Origin: Propionispora hippei DSM 15287 | GTDB taxonomy: Bacteria; Bacillota; Negativicutes; Propionisporales; Propionisporaceae | Assembly: GCF_900141835.1 (NCBI RefSeq) | Contig: NZ_FQZD01000006.1 | Coordinates: 62,001 to 126,000, forward strand | Reading direction: 5' to 3' | Length of the DNA stretch: 64,000 nt | Shown: positions 38,179-46,610 of the stretch, in pieces | Layout: every line of letters begins with the position of its first letter | Numbering within the stretch: the stretch's first letter is position 1 | Translations under genes and position numbers: made by a program | Notes under the pieces: model-generated | Told to the model about the DNA's origin: nothing | Databases searched by the model: none | Seen by the model: only the letters and a program-made list of their open reading frames with translations

Positions 38179-39111
38179 TTACAGTTCGGCGATGATTTCA
38201 CCCATCTGAGAAATATCATAGCCACTCATGCCCATGACTTCTTTACGGAATTCATCGGACCGTAAGATGGAAAGCAAGGTTTCAAAATGCTGGGGATTGA
38301 TGTCCTGCGGTAAAATAACGAGATCATACCGTTCTTTTTGCAGTGGGATAAACTCAATGTTACGGACCTGCATAGCCGCCTTTTCCGTTCCGAGGCCGAC
38401 GTCGGCTTCGCCTCTGGCGACACAACTGGCAACTGCCAGATGGCTTAATTCCTCACGGGAATATCCCTGGATGTTGCGGGAATCTATATTAAGCTTACGA
38501 AGTTTTTCATCTAAAAGCACTCTGGCACCGGCACCAAGGTTGCGATTGACGAAACGAATATCGGGCCGAGTCAAATCATGCCAGTCTTTGATGTTTTTAG
38601 GATTGCCGGGAGCGATATAAAAGCCTTCGACGCGGGAGACCAAATTGACAACACAGGCTTTTTGTCCCGGTAAGTAGCGGCGTACAAAAGGCACGTTATA
38701 TTCATCGCTGTCGCCGTCCCAAAGATGAGTTGTGGCAATATTAGCGGTGCGGTTGTAAAGCGAAATTAAACCGCTGATACTGCCTACATAGCGCCGCAAA
38801 AACTGCACGCCGGGAATTTGTTTTTCAAGATGGCCCGATAGTACATCGAGGATAACATCTTGTCCACAAATAATAAGGCCCGGATAGTGGGCTGGGGCAG
38901 AATGATCGGCAGGTAAGCCCTCATGGCCGGTAAATAACTCGTTGCTGCGCGATTTTCGTTTATAGTTTTCAAGATCGGCGCTTTCGATACGCATGCTGCG
39001 TCCAATGCGGTAGGCCGGCAATTCGCCGCGCTTAATCAGACTATACACGGTAAATCTCGAAATATTAAGTATTTTTGCTACTTCCTCAGGCTTGTATAAA
39101 TTGCTGGACAT
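38179..39111 (-). CDS. One-component regulator with excisionase-type HTH and molybdate-binding-like domain
   Basis: 310 residues. Residues 1-55 are an HTH_17 domain (LYKPEEVAKILNISRFTVYS, then RIGRSMRIESADLENYKRK). Residues about 75-310 form a periplasmic-binding-protein-like (PBP_like, COG1910) domain without signal peptide, a fold that binds oxyanions such as molybdate or tungstate in related regulators. Its location convergent to an Fe-only nitrogenase, an enzyme normally made only when molybdenum is short, makes a Mo-responsive repressor the best guess. Ligand and target are inferred. Confidence 0.82.
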   Translation of the reverse strand: MSSNLYKPEEVAKILNISRFTVYSLIKRGELPAYRIGRSMRIESADLENYKRKSRSNELFTGHEGLPADHSAPAHYPGLIICGQDVILDVLSGHLEKQIPGVQFLRRYVGSISGLISLYNRTANIATTHLWDGDSDEYNVPFVRRYLPGQKACVVNLVSRVEGFYIAPGNPKNIKDWHDLTRPDIRFVNRNLGAGARVLLDEKLRKLNIDSRNIQGYSREELSHLAVASCVARGEADVGLGTEKAAMQVRNIEFIPLQKERYDLVILPQDINPQHFETLLSILRSDEFRKEVMGMSGYDISQMGEIIAEL

Positions 39112-39140
39112 TCGTTATACCTCCACAAACTCATGAACAT

Positions 39141-39170
39141 ATAATACCATGCTTTTAAGCCTTTTCTCAA
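39141..39170 (-). promoter_or_regulatory. Promoter of the regulator gene
   Basis: On the minus strand, TTGAGA (39170-39165), an 18-base spacer and TATTAT (39146-39141) lie about 35 bases before the start codon. Confidence 0.55.
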
Positions 39171-39203
39171 CCTATGTCGAGCTATTTCCTGCTGTTTCTT
39201 TTT

Positions 39204-39217
39204 CGTAACCGGTAACG
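39204..39217. promoter_or_regulatory. Near-palindrome between regulator and ylxM
   Basis: CGTAACCGGTAACG is a dyad with one mismatched pair on each side. It lies upstream of both divergent promoters and could be an operator, but it does not match the anf leader repeats. Confidence 0.3.
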
Positions 39218-39276
39218 GATGTACATATTATCGTATCTTGTCAAAAATATACTAAAGAAGTGACAAGGTAAAATAC

Positions 39277-39305
39277 TTGACAATGCCGTTGCCAGTCTGT
39301 ATACT
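39277..39305 (+). promoter_or_regulatory. Sigma-A promoter of the ylxM-ffh operon
   Basis: TTGACA (39277-39282), a 17-base spacer and TATACT (39300-39305) lie 50 bases before ylxM. Confidence 0.85.
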
Positions 39306-39355
39306 TAGAAAAGTGAAAAGCCGTTCTTCCTAAAGCATGAAGGGATCGTTTCAGT

Positions 39356-39715
39356 ATGCTGGATAAAGTGCTGCGCATGGGATTTTTATATGATTTTTAT
39401 GGCGCGTTGCTGACCGAAAAGCAGCGACAGTGTCTGGAAATGCATTACCTCAGCGATTTGTCGCTGGCGGAGATGGCTGAGCAGCTTGGCGTGACCCGGC
39501 AGGCGGTACATGATATTTTGCGACGGGCTGAGCAGCTTCTGGACGAATATGAGACTAAACTTAAGCTGTTTGAGCGGTTTCAGCACGAGCAGCAGACAAT
39601 CAGTCAGGTGTACGGCCTGATCAGCAGTCTGTCGGATGAAGTGAAGCAGTTGGAGCCGGTAAATCGGTCGCTACATATATTGGAACTTTTATTGGATTAC
39701 GGTAAGGAGGCATAG
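39356..39715 (+). CDS. ylxM: Putative SRP-associated DNA-binding protein YlxM
   Basis: A 119-residue UPF0122 protein. A sigma-70 region 4-like helix-turn-helix is visible (LTEKQRQCLEMHYLSDLSLA, then EQLGVTRQAVHDILRR, residues 22-58). In streptococci YlxM binds SRP components. It is two bases from ffh, the standard order, and its promoter marks where the core operon restarts after the anf insertion. Confidence 0.93.
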   Translation: MLDKVLRMGFLYDFYGALLTEKQRQCLEMHYLSDLSLAEMAEQLGVTRQAVHDILRRAEQLLDEYETKLKLFERFQHEQQTISQVYGLISSLSDEVKQLEPVNRSLHILELLLDYGKEA

Positions 39716-39716
39716 C

Positions 39717-41066
39717 ATGGTTTTTGAAGGCTTAGCCGATAAACTACAGCAAACATTTAAAAAACTGCGCGGCCGGGGCAAACTGACCGAGGCGGATGTG
39801 AACGAAGCCATGCGCGAGGTCCGGATGGCGCTCCTGGAAGCGGACGTAAACTTTAAGGTAGTGAAAGAGTTTATTGCCAAAATCAAAGAGCGGGCTATTG
39901 GCCAGGAAGTCATGGGCAGCCTTACACCGGTGCAGCATGTCATAAAGATTGTCAACGATGAACTGACCGAGCTGATGGGCGGGACACAAAGCCGTATCGC
40001 CATCGCCTCCCGGCCGCCGACCATTGTGATGATGGTGGGCTTGCAGGGGGCCGGTAAAACGACGACGGTTGCCAAACTGGCTAATTTGCTGGTCAAGAAG
40101 CAAAGCAAGCGCCCATTGTTGGTTGCGGCGGATATTTACCGTCCGGCAGCCATCAAGCAATTGCAGGTGCTGGGTGAACAGCTTGATGTTCCGGTGTATG
40201 CCGCTGAACCGGGCACGAAACCCGTGGACATCGCTAAACAGGCACTGGAGTACGCCTTGGCCCATACTCGGGACATGGTGCTCATTGATACGGCCGGCCG
40301 GTTGCATATTAACGAAGAACTGATGCAAGAACTGAAAGATATCAAGCGCGAGGTCAAACCCCATGAAATCCTGCTGGTGGTTGATGCCATGACCGGTCAG
40401 GATGCCGTTACGGTGGCCGAGTCCTTCAACAATGAACTGGGCGTTGACGGTGTGATTCTGACCAAGCTTGACGGCGATGCCCGCGGCGGGGCAGCTTTAT
40501 CAGTCCGGGCGGTGACCGGACGGCCGATTAAGTTTGCCGGCATGGGCGAAAAGCTGGATGCCTTGGAAACTTTCCATCCTGACCGGATGGCGTCCCGGAT
40601 TCTCGGCATGGGCGATGTGTTGAGCCTGATCGAAAAAGCGCAGAGCGCCATTGATCTGGAGCAGGCTCAGGCAATGGAAAAGAAGCTGCGCAAGGAAGAA
40701 TTCACGCTGGACGATTTTCTCGAGCAGCTGCAGCAGGTGCGCAAGCTCGGCTCCTTTGAGCAGATACTGAGCATGCTGCCCGGTATGGGGAATTTGAAAA
40801 AGCTGCAGGATATTGAGTTTGACGAAAAAGAACTGGTCCATGTAGAGGCGATTATCCGCTCGATGACCAAAAAGGAACGACGTTCGCCGGACATCATCAA
40901 CGGCAGCCGCCGCAAGCGCATTGCCCTGGGCAGCGGGACGCGGGTACAGGATGTAAACCGGCTGCTAAAACAGTTTACCGAGGCGAGGAAGATGATGAAA
41001 CGGTTTCAGGAAATGCAAAAGGGTGCAAAAAAGGGACTGGGCTTTAAGCTTCCCTTTATGCGCTAA
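39717..41066 (+). CDS. ffh: Signal recognition particle protein Ffh
   Basis: A 449-residue SRP54 GTPase that recognises signal sequences on nascent proteins. The NG domain has [28 protein letters not shown] and TKLDGDARGGAAL. The methionine-rich M domain (about 300-445) contains LSMLPGMGNLKKL and the RNA-binding RRKRIALGSGTRVQDVN. It works with FtsY. AAGGAGG lies in the ylxM stop region. Confidence 0.97.
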   Translation: MVFEGLADKLQQTFKKLRGRGKLTEADVNEAMREVRMALLEADVNFKVVKEFIAKIKERAIGQEVMGSLTPVQHVIKIVNDELTELMGGTQSRIAIASRPPTIVMMVGLQGAGKTTTVAKLANLLVKKQSKRPLLVAADIYRPAAIKQLQVLGEQLDVPVYAAEPGTKPVDIAKQALEYALAHTRDMVLIDTAGRLHINEELMQELKDIKREVKPHEILLVVDAMTGQDAVTVAESFNNELGVDGVILTKLDGDARGGAALSVRAVTGRPIKFAGMGEKLDALETFHPDRMASRILGMGDVLSLIEKAQSAIDLEQAQAMEKKLRKEEFTLDDFLEQLQQVRKLGSFEQILSMLPGMGNLKKLQDIEFDEKELVHVEAIIRSMTKKERRSPDIINGSRRKRIALGSGTRVQDVNRLLKQFTEARKMMKRFQEMQKGAKKGLGFKLPFMR

Positions 41067-41080
41067 TATATGTATACAGT

Positions 41081-41103
41081 GAGTATCCAAGCTTCGGATA
41101 CTC
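41081..41103 (+). other. Small hairpin before rpsP
   Basis: GAGTATCC and GGATACTC form an eight-base stem with a seven-base loop just upstream of the rpsP ribosome site. No T-run; a leader structure is possible. Confidence 0.45.
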
Positions 41104-41123
41104 TATAAAGGAGGTGAATGGAA

Positions 41124-41405
41124 ATGGCGGTTAAAATTCGTTTGAAACGTATGGGTGCTAAAAAGAACCCGTTCTATCGCGTTGTTGTGGCTGACTCTCG
41201 CTCGCCGCGTGATGGCCGGTTTATTGAAACTCTGGGACATTATGACTCTACGGTTGAACCGGCAGTCATTAAAGTGGATGAGGAAAAAGCAATTAGCTGG
41301 CTGCAACAGGGTGCTCAACCTACCGACACGGTAAAAAGCTTGTTCAAAGCGGTTGGCATCATGAAAAAATGGGATGAAATAAAGCGTGCTAAGAAAGAGG
41401 CTTGA
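41124..41405 (+). CDS. rpsP: 30S ribosomal protein S16
   Basis: A 93-residue protein with the typical start [20 protein letters not shown] and FIETLGHYD. The ATG at 41124 is the family start, nine bases after AAGGAGG; an in-frame ATG two codons earlier is too close. khpA follows after five bases, the usual Firmicute order. Confidence 0.97.
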   Translation: MAVKIRLKRMGAKKNPFYRVVVADSRSPRDGRFIETLGHYDSTVEPAVIKVDEEKAISWLQQGAQPTDTVKSLFKAVGIMKKWDEIKRAKKEA

Positions 41406-41410
41406 TAACT

Positions 41411-41638
41411 ATGAAGGATCTCGTTGAAGTTATCGCCAAAGCTTTAGTGAAAAATCCGGAACAGGTTGCTGTGACGGAGTTGGCTGAAGCGACCGGCACT
41501 GTTTATGAACTCAGGGTAGCTCCGGAAGACATGGGTAAAGTCATTGGTAAACAGGGTCGCATAGCTAAAGCACTACGCACCGTAGTAAAAGCTGCTGCCA
41601 CTCGCGAAAATAAAAAAGTAACAGTGGAAATTATTTAG
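41411..41638 (+). CDS. khpA: KH-domain RNA-binding protein KhpA
   Basis: A 75-residue single KH domain (YlqC) with the GXXG-containing core MGKVIGKQGRIAKALRTVVK. It pairs with KhpB/Jag to bind RNA and affects cell size and division in other Firmicutes. Start ATG at 41411, overlapping no other gene; a TTG three codons earlier is less likely. Confidence 0.94.
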   Translation: MKDLVEVIAKALVKNPEQVAVTELAEATGTVYELRVAPEDMGKVIGKQGRIAKALRTVVKAAATRENKKVTVEII

Positions 41639-41663
41639 AAAATAAATAATCAGGAGTTTTGTT

Positions 41664-41753
41664 GTGAAAGGTTCAACTGTCAAATGCTTTGGCAGATGGG
41701 CCTTTTGCAATAAAAGAGAGGCCTGTTCTGAGACTGGTTGTGGATTGTTTTAG
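41664..41753 (+). CDS. Possible cysteine-rich microprotein
   Basis: A 29-codon frame starting with GTG after AGGAG would encode a peptide with four cysteines (KCFGRWAFCNKREACSETGC). The last third overlaps an inverted repeat (GCCTGTTCT at 41721-41729 with AGAACAGGGC at 41752-41761). The region may therefore be a structured leader for ylqD instead. No homolog is recognised. Confidence 0.3.
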   Translation: MKGSTVKCFGRWAFCNKREACSETGCGLF

Positions 41754-41783
41754 AACAGGGCTAAAGAAAGGTGGATTAACGGA

Positions 41784-42191
41784 ATGGAAAATATGAGCTT
41801 GAAATGCCCTGTCACGATCAAAGCCAAAGTAACGGAAACTCTCAAACAGCGTTTGGCAGCAGAAATTCAGGAAAATATTAAAAAAGTGGACATGGAATTG
41901 CAACAACTGGAGTTTCATGCCAAGCGGGCGCTGGCCGATCAGGCTAAGCAGGATATGCAGGGATTGACCGCCATTCGTCAGCAGATTGATGCGGAACGGC
42001 AAAAGCGTCTTGAATTTAAAAACCATATGATGGAAAAGCTAAAGGAAACGGCCCAATTGGAACTGGGGGCGGAAATTGCCCAAGGGACGTTGGAGAGAAC
42101 CGTGTCAGTTGGCATCGGTGATGACTTGCATAAAATACTTGGTGAGGAAATCCTGATTGAAGACGGGATCGTTATCGCCTTCCGCAGGTAG
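41784..42191 (+). CDS. ylqD: YlqD family protein
   Basis: A 135-residue conserved protein of unknown function, usual between khpA and rimM. The central part (about 15-95) is a charged coiled coil (LKQRLAAEIQENIKKVDMEL), and the C-terminal segment ends EEILIEDGIVIAFRR. No catalytic motif or membrane segment is seen. The operon context (rRNA and tRNA modification, ribosomal proteins) suggests a translation-related role. Confidence 0.85.
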   Translation: MENMSLKCPVTIKAKVTETLKQRLAAEIQENIKKVDMELQQLEFHAKRALADQAKQDMQGLTAIRQQIDAERQKRLEFKNHMMEKLKETAQLELGAEIAQGTLERTVSVGIGDDLHKILGEEILIEDGIVIAFRR

Positions 42192-42202
42192 GAAGAAAAA
42201 GC

Positions 42203-42709
42203 ATGGCAGAAAAGTTGATTTCCATAGGAAAGATTACTGCCCCGCATGGTGTGCGGGGTGAAGTGCGTGTCATACCGGACACCGACTTTCCAGAGCGGTT
42301 TGAACAGATGAAGACCATCCGGCTGGATGACGGCAGTGTATGGCCGGTGCTTGGGGTCAAATACCATAAGCATTTTGTACTGCTTACCTTAAAAGGTATT
42401 GACAGCAAGAATGCTGCCGAGCCACTCCGCAACAAGGTGATTCAGGTTAGACCTGATGAATTGGTACCGTTGCCGGCGGGGCATTATTATCATTTTCAAA
42501 TCATCGGTCTGGAGGTCTTCACGGAAGACGGGGAATTTCTGGGACGGGTAAAGGACATTATTACCACAGGCAGCAATGATGTGTATATCGCGGAGCAGGA
42601 AGGGCAGCGGCCGGTGCTGATTCCGGCATTGAAAAAGGTAGTGCTGGATATTGACCTGCCGGCCGGAAAAATGAAGGTGAAACTTCAGGAGTGGGAAACG
42701 GAAGCATGA
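42203..42709 (+). CDS. rimM: Ribosome maturation factor RimM
   Basis: A 168-residue 30S assembly factor. The N-terminal barrel has [18 protein letters not shown], and the C-terminal PRC barrel has [19 protein letters not shown] and [15 protein letters not shown]. It binds S19 and assists 16S head maturation. The stop overlaps the trmD start (ATGA), so the two are coupled. Confidence 0.96.
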   Translation: MAEKLISIGKITAPHGVRGEVRVIPDTDFPERFEQMKTIRLDDGSVWPVLGVKYHKHFVLLTLKGIDSKNAAEPLRNKVIQVRPDELVPLPAGHYYHFQIIGLEVFTEDGEFLGRVKDIITTGSNDVYIAEQEGQRPVLIPALKKVVLDIDLPAGKMKVKLQEWETEA

Positions 42710-43455
42710 TGCGTATTGATATCATTTCCTTGTTTCCCGACATGTTTGCCGGACCTCTCGGGCACAGCATCATCAAGCGAGCCCGGGAAGCCGGGCTGCT
42801 GTCGGTGCAGGTGACCAATCCCCGTGATTTCGCTTTTGATAAACATCATATTGTTGATGATTATCCCTTTGGCGGCGGTGCCGGCATGGTGATGAAGCCC
42901 GATCCGGTTTTTCTGGCGGTTGAGAGCATTACGGCCGAGCGGGAACCGGATAAGTGCCGGGTTATTTTAATGTGCCCCGGCGGGCAGCCCTTCACCCAGC
43001 AAAAGGCCAGGGAACTGGCCGGATATGAGCAGCTTGTCTTTATCTGCGGCCATTATGAGGGCCTGGATGACCGGGTGCGTCAGCATCTGGCCGACGAAGC
43101 CGTATCCATCGGTGATTATGTACTGACCGGCGGTGAATTGCCGGCCATGGTCGTCGTGGATGCCGTAGCCCGTATGCTGCCCGGTGTATTGGGGGCCAGC
43201 GACGGGGCGGAACAGGATTCCTTTTACAGCGGGCTGCTCGAATATCCCCAGTATACCCGGCCCCGTGACTTTCGCGGCTGGTCGGTGCCTGACGTGCTGA
43301 TTTCCGGTGACCATGCCAAAATAGCCAGATGGCGGCGGAAACAATCGTTGAAAAACACGCTGGAACGGCGCCCCGATCTGTTGGTGGATTTTCCGTTGAA
43401 CGCGGAGGATGCCGTCTTGCTGGAGGAAATCAAGAAAGAACGGTCTGGAGGCTAG
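42706..43455 (+). CDS. trmD: tRNA (guanine(37)-N1)-methyltransferase
   Basis: A 249-residue SPOUT enzyme methylating G37 next to the anticodon, preventing frameshifts. It has [13 protein letters not shown] at the start, VIMLCPGGQPF-like [24 protein letters not shown] and the knot [14 protein letters not shown]. The start is ATG 42706 or 42709. The SPOUT gene that follows starts seven bases after its stop. Confidence 0.97.
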   Translation: MMRIDIISLFPDMFAGPLGHSIIKRAREAGLLSVQVTNPRDFAFDKHHIVDDYPFGGGAGMVMKPDPVFLAVESITAEREPDKCRVILMCPGGQPFTQQKARELAGYEQLVFICGHYEGLDDRVRQHLADEAVSIGDYVLTGGELPAMVVVDAVARMLPGVLGASDGAEQDSFYSGLLEYPQYTRPRDFRGWSVPDVLISGDHAKIARWRRKQSLKNTLERRPDLLVDFPLNAEDAVLLEEIKKERSGG

Positions 43456-43462
43456 TGCACTA

Positions 43463-44032
43463 ATGTCAAGGGTTTACTTAGGACTGGTTCATTATCCTAT
43501 TTATAATAAAAATAATGATGTGGTGACAACGGCCATCACCAATTTTGATGTCCACGATATTGCCCGGACATCACGTACCTATCATATTGCCCGTTATTTC
43601 ATCATTCACCCGGTGGAAAGCCAGGTCAAAATGGCCAGGGATATCGTAGAATACTGGCAGAACGGCTATGGCGGCGAGTATAATCCCGACCGACGGGAAG
43701 CCTTCAGTATTTTGGACATTGTGCCGGATATCCGGGCAGCCGTTGAGCAGATTACGGCTGCGGAAGGCAAAGCGCCGGTCATTGTAACTACCGATGCGCG
43801 CCAATTTTCCAATATGGTGTCGTATCGAAAGCTCCGGGCGCTGCTGCAGGAGGAGGAACAACCTTGTCTCTTATTGTTCGGGACAGGCTGGGGCATTGAA
43901 AAATCGGTAATGGAGCAGTTTGATTACATTCTGGAGCCTATTTACGGTCCCTGCGATTACAATCATCTGCCAGTGCGGGCGGCTGTGGCTATTATCCTTG
44001 ACCGGTTGCTGGGCGAGGCCTGGTGGTCGTAA
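43463..44032 (+). CDS. SPOUT-like RNA methyltransferase (COG4752 type)
   Basis: 189 residues. The start MSRVYLGLVHYPIYNKNNDV and the segments TNFDVHDIARTSRTY and YGPCDYNHLPVRAAVAIILD are typical of a SPOUT family found next to trmD in Firmicutes and thermophiles. The C-terminal LLFGTGWGI and IYGPCDYNHL would form the SAM knot. The RNA target is unknown. ATG at 43463 after GGAGG is chosen over an upstream frame inside trmD. Confidence 0.85.
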   Translation: MSRVYLGLVHYPIYNKNNDVVTTAITNFDVHDIARTSRTYHIARYFIIHPVESQVKMARDIVEYWQNGYGGEYNPDRREAFSILDIVPDIRAAVEQITAAEGKAPVIVTTDARQFSNMVSYRKLRALLQEEEQPCLLLFGTGWGIEKSVMEQFDYILEPIYGPCDYNHLPVRAAVAIILDRLLGEAWWS

Positions 44033-44039
44033 TTAATAC

Positions 44040-44068
44040 TTGAATATCCAGGCAATATATGATAAAAT
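44040..44068 (+). promoter_or_regulatory. Promoter upstream of rplS
   Basis: TTGAAT, a 17-base spacer and TAAAAT lie about 75 bases before rplS. The intervening leader (about 44075-44140) is where an L19 leader RNA is found in other Firmicutes; the match was not verified. Confidence 0.6.
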
Positions 44069-44144
44069 TATCGTCGTGTAAAACGGACGGTCCTCTGTCG
44101 CTTATTGGGCGGGTAAGAACGTCTAGTATAAGGAGGCACTATAA

Positions 44145-44486
44145 GTGAATATTATTCAGGCATTGGAACAAGAGCAACTTCGTAAGGACATTCCTACGTT
44201 CAGACCGGGAGACACCGTCCGCGCCCACGTAAAGGTAGTGGAAGGCAACCGTGAACGTATCCAGGTTTTTGAAGGTGTTGTTATCACCCGTCAGGGTGGC
44301 GGCGTACGTGAAACTTTCACGGTAAGACGTATTTCTTACGGTGTTGGCGTAGAACGTACTTTCCCGGTACATTCTCCCCGTTTGGAAAAAATCGAAGTCG
44401 TCCGCAGAGGTATTGTGCGCCGTGCTAAATTGTATTACCTGCGCAACCTTACCGGTAAAGCCGCACGTATTAGAGAAAGACGGTAG
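44145..44486 (+). CDS. rplS: 50S ribosomal protein L19
   Basis: A 113-residue protein with [20 protein letters not shown] and the strand [20 protein letters not shown], ending [16 protein letters not shown]. The GTG start follows AAGGAGG. It has its own promoter, and a strong terminator follows. Confidence 0.97.
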   Translation: MNIIQALEQEQLRKDIPTFRPGDTVRAHVKVVEGNRERIQVFEGVVITRQGGGVRETFTVRRISYGVGVERTFPVHSPRLEKIEVVRRGIVRRAKLYYLRNLTGKAARIRERR

Positions 44487-44493
44487 TAAACAG

Positions 44494-44516
44494 GGGACTG
44501 GCAGCAGTCCCTTTTC
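44494..44516 (+). terminator. Terminator of rplS
   Basis: GGGACTG and CAGTCCC form the stem with a four-base loop, followed by TTTT. Confidence 0.8.
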
Positions 44517-44839
44517 TCGCATGGCCGGAAATGTATTTTTTCGGTCATCAGTGGAAAGACTAAGGCTTCCGCCGGTGTCACACAGACTTGGCACAAGCCG
44601 GGTCTTTTCTTGCTTTTCGGGCTGTATAGAGACCGGCTTTATATCGAACACTAAGGTGGAGTTAGTACCTTGCGTCGCCTAAAATAGATAGTTCCCTTTT
44701 TCGGCCTGCGGTGTTTGCGTATGTTTGCGAGGCTACTTCGTTTTGCAGGACAAAAAATTCTTAAGCTTATCCGATGCTTTAAGTGACGCAGAGTATCCCC
44801 TTTACATAGAGAAGTGTTATCCGGTAGGAGGAATTCACC
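44517..44839 (+). other. 323-base gap before lepB, no gene recognised
   Basis: No convincing frame with a ribosome site. Short complementary segments occur (for example CCGGGTC near 44598 and GACCGGC near 44632), and the gap could be a lepB leader. A stretch with GGTGG and TACC near 44655 is only a poor match to a T-box. Confidence 0.35.
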
Positions 44840-45367
44840 TTGAGTAATGCAAATCTAAAAAACGAAATAAAGGACTGGGTTATTTCCATCGTCATTGCCG
44901 TTGTGCTGGCATTTTTTATCCGGTATTTTATTGTAGAGCTGTATATGGTGGAAGGGCCTTCGATGCGACCCACGTTAATGAACGGGGAACGCCTGGTGGT
45001 CAATAAATTCATTTACCGTTTTAAAATGCCTGAATATGATGATGTTCTGGTCTTCCGCTATCCGCAGGATCCCAGCCGTGATTTTATCAAACGGGTCATT
45101 GCTGTGGCCGGTGATACAATTGAAATCAAGGAAGGCCGTGTGTTCCGCAACGGACAATTATTAAATGAGCCGTATATTTTGGAAAAGACTAAAGGCTCCT
45201 ATCCGTTGGCTACCGTGCCTAGCGGAACCATCTTTGTTATGGGCGACAACCGGAATAATTCCGAGGACAGCCGGTTTAACGATGTTGGCTTTGTGCCGCT
45301 TAACTTGATTAAGGGCAAGGCCGTACTGGTATTTTGGCCCTTTGATCAGCTAAAAACTCTTCCTTAG
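44840..45367 (+). CDS. lepB: Signal peptidase I
   Basis: 175 residues. One N-terminal membrane segment (about 13-33, WVISIVIAVVLAFFIRYFI) anchors an extracellular serine-lysine protease that removes signal peptides. The nucleophile is S41 in VEGPSMRPT and the general base K84 in DFIKRVIA; GDNRNNSEDSR is the third signature. The TTG start follows GGAGGAATT. Confidence 0.96.
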   Translation: MSNANLKNEIKDWVISIVIAVVLAFFIRYFIVELYMVEGPSMRPTLMNGERLVVNKFIYRFKMPEYDDVLVFRYPQDPSRDFIKRVIAVAGDTIEIKEGRVFRNGQLLNEPYILEKTKGSYPLATVPSGTIFVMGDNRNNSEDSRFNDVGFVPLNLIKGKAVLVFWPFDQLKTLP

Positions 45368-45402
45368 TCAAGCGCCTGACTGTAAGCCGTATGAAAAAGC
45401 GT

Positions 45403-45498
45403 AAGCCGTTTAAAACTAGTACCGTACTGCCGCTGCAAATGGTTGTACCATCACCATCTGTCAGCGCGTCAGACGGACGGGGTTGAAACGGCTTTTTG
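45403..45498 (+). terminator. Long hairpin after lepB
   Basis: AAGCCGTTT (45403-45411) is complementary to AAACGGCTT (45486-45494), followed by a short T-run. The 74-base interior contains further short dyads. Confidence 0.5.
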
Positions 45499-45579
45499 TA
45501 TACGGAGCCGGCCCAAGAGGGAGCCGGTGAATGAATCTGCATATTGTGAGTGATGTATATGGAAAATAGCAAGGATAAC

Positions 45580-46440
45580 ATGCGTATAAACTGGTTTCCC
45601 GGGCATATGGCCAAAGCTCAGCGTATGATGCGTGAACACGTAAAGCTGGTCGATGTCGTCATTGAACTGGTAGATGCCCGCATACCACTGAGCAGTGCCA
45701 ATCCAGTGATTGCCGATATCATTGAGAACAAGCCGCGCGTCGTTGCGCTAAACAAGGCTGACCTGGCTGAAACGGCCTGGACCGAACGCTGGATAGAAAC
45801 ATTCCGCAGTCAAGGCCTGCAGGCAGTTGCCATTGATTCCATGACAGGTAAAGGAACCAAGTCCCTGATCAGTAAGGTGGAGCAGGGCGCCAGCGCGGCC
45901 ATTGCCAAACTTGTTGACAAAGGAGTGCGGCCACGGGCTGTAAGAGCGATGATTCTGGGCATCCCCAACGTGGGAAAATCCTCCCTGATCAATCGCCTGC
46001 TGGGATCGGCCACTGTGCGTACAGCCGATAAGCCGGGCGTAACCAGGGGTAAACAATGGATTAAAGTCTCCAATAACCTGGAGCTTTTGGATACTCCCGG
46101 CGTACTTTGGCCGAAGATAGAGGACCCGTCAGTGGCCCTGCGGCTAGCCATTACCGGGGCTATTAACGACGAAGTATATGATTTGGAGCAGGTAATGGCC
46201 AAATTCTTAACCATGCTGCGGGAGGACTACAGCGAACGGCTGAGCGAGAGATATAAGTTGACGCTGCCTTTGCCGGAAGACAGCGAGGAATTGCTGCGTT
46301 TGATCGGCAGCAAGCGGGGTTGTTTGCGCAGCGGCGGCGTGGTCGATTGCGACAAGGCCCGCAAAATCATTCTGAACGAATTTCGCGGCGGCAAGCTGGG
46401 GCAGTTTACGCTGGACCGCCAATTGCCGGACCGGGAATAG
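45580..46440 (+). CDS. rbgA: Ribosome biogenesis GTPase RbgA (YlqF)
   Basis: About 286 residues. A circularly permuted GTPase required for late 50S assembly. The motif order is NKAD (58-61), GIPNVGKSS (127-135), then DTPG (171-174). The family start is MRINWFPGHMAKAQRMM, so the ATG at 45580 after AAGGA is preferred to 45550-45559 upstream. The rbgA-rnhB-ylqG-ylqH order matches Bacillus except for the inserted ClpP-like gene. Confidence 0.95.
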   Translation: MRINWFPGHMAKAQRMMREHVKLVDVVIELVDARIPLSSANPVIADIIENKPRVVALNKADLAETAWTERWIETFRSQGLQAVAIDSMTGKGTKSLISKVEQGASAAIAKLVDKGVRPRAVRAMILGIPNVGKSSLINRLLGSATVRTADKPGVTRGKQWIKVSNNLELLDTPGVLWPKIEDPSVALRLAITGAINDEVYDLEQVMAKFLTMLREDYSERLSERYKLTLPLPEDSEELLRLIGSKRGCLRSGGVVDCDKARKIILNEFRGGKLGQFTLDRQLPDRE

Positions 46441-46610
46441 ATGAGGGGTGGGGAGGCTTGCTCGTTAAAGGGCAGCCTTCTTTATTTTTTGGCAGCGCCT
46501 GCAGGATTTTTCCTGGTCGGTGGAATATAAGTTAAAGAGAATAGATGCTCTGTGAACAATTGATTAGTTTGATTCAGTTGATATTGTTCGACGGACAAGG
46601 AGGAAATAAA

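Noticed and set aside
44640-44700. T-box riboswitch before lepB
   Set aside because: The AGGGTGGNACCGCG core is not matched; GGTGG and TACC are separated by extra bases, and lepB is not an aminoacyl gene.
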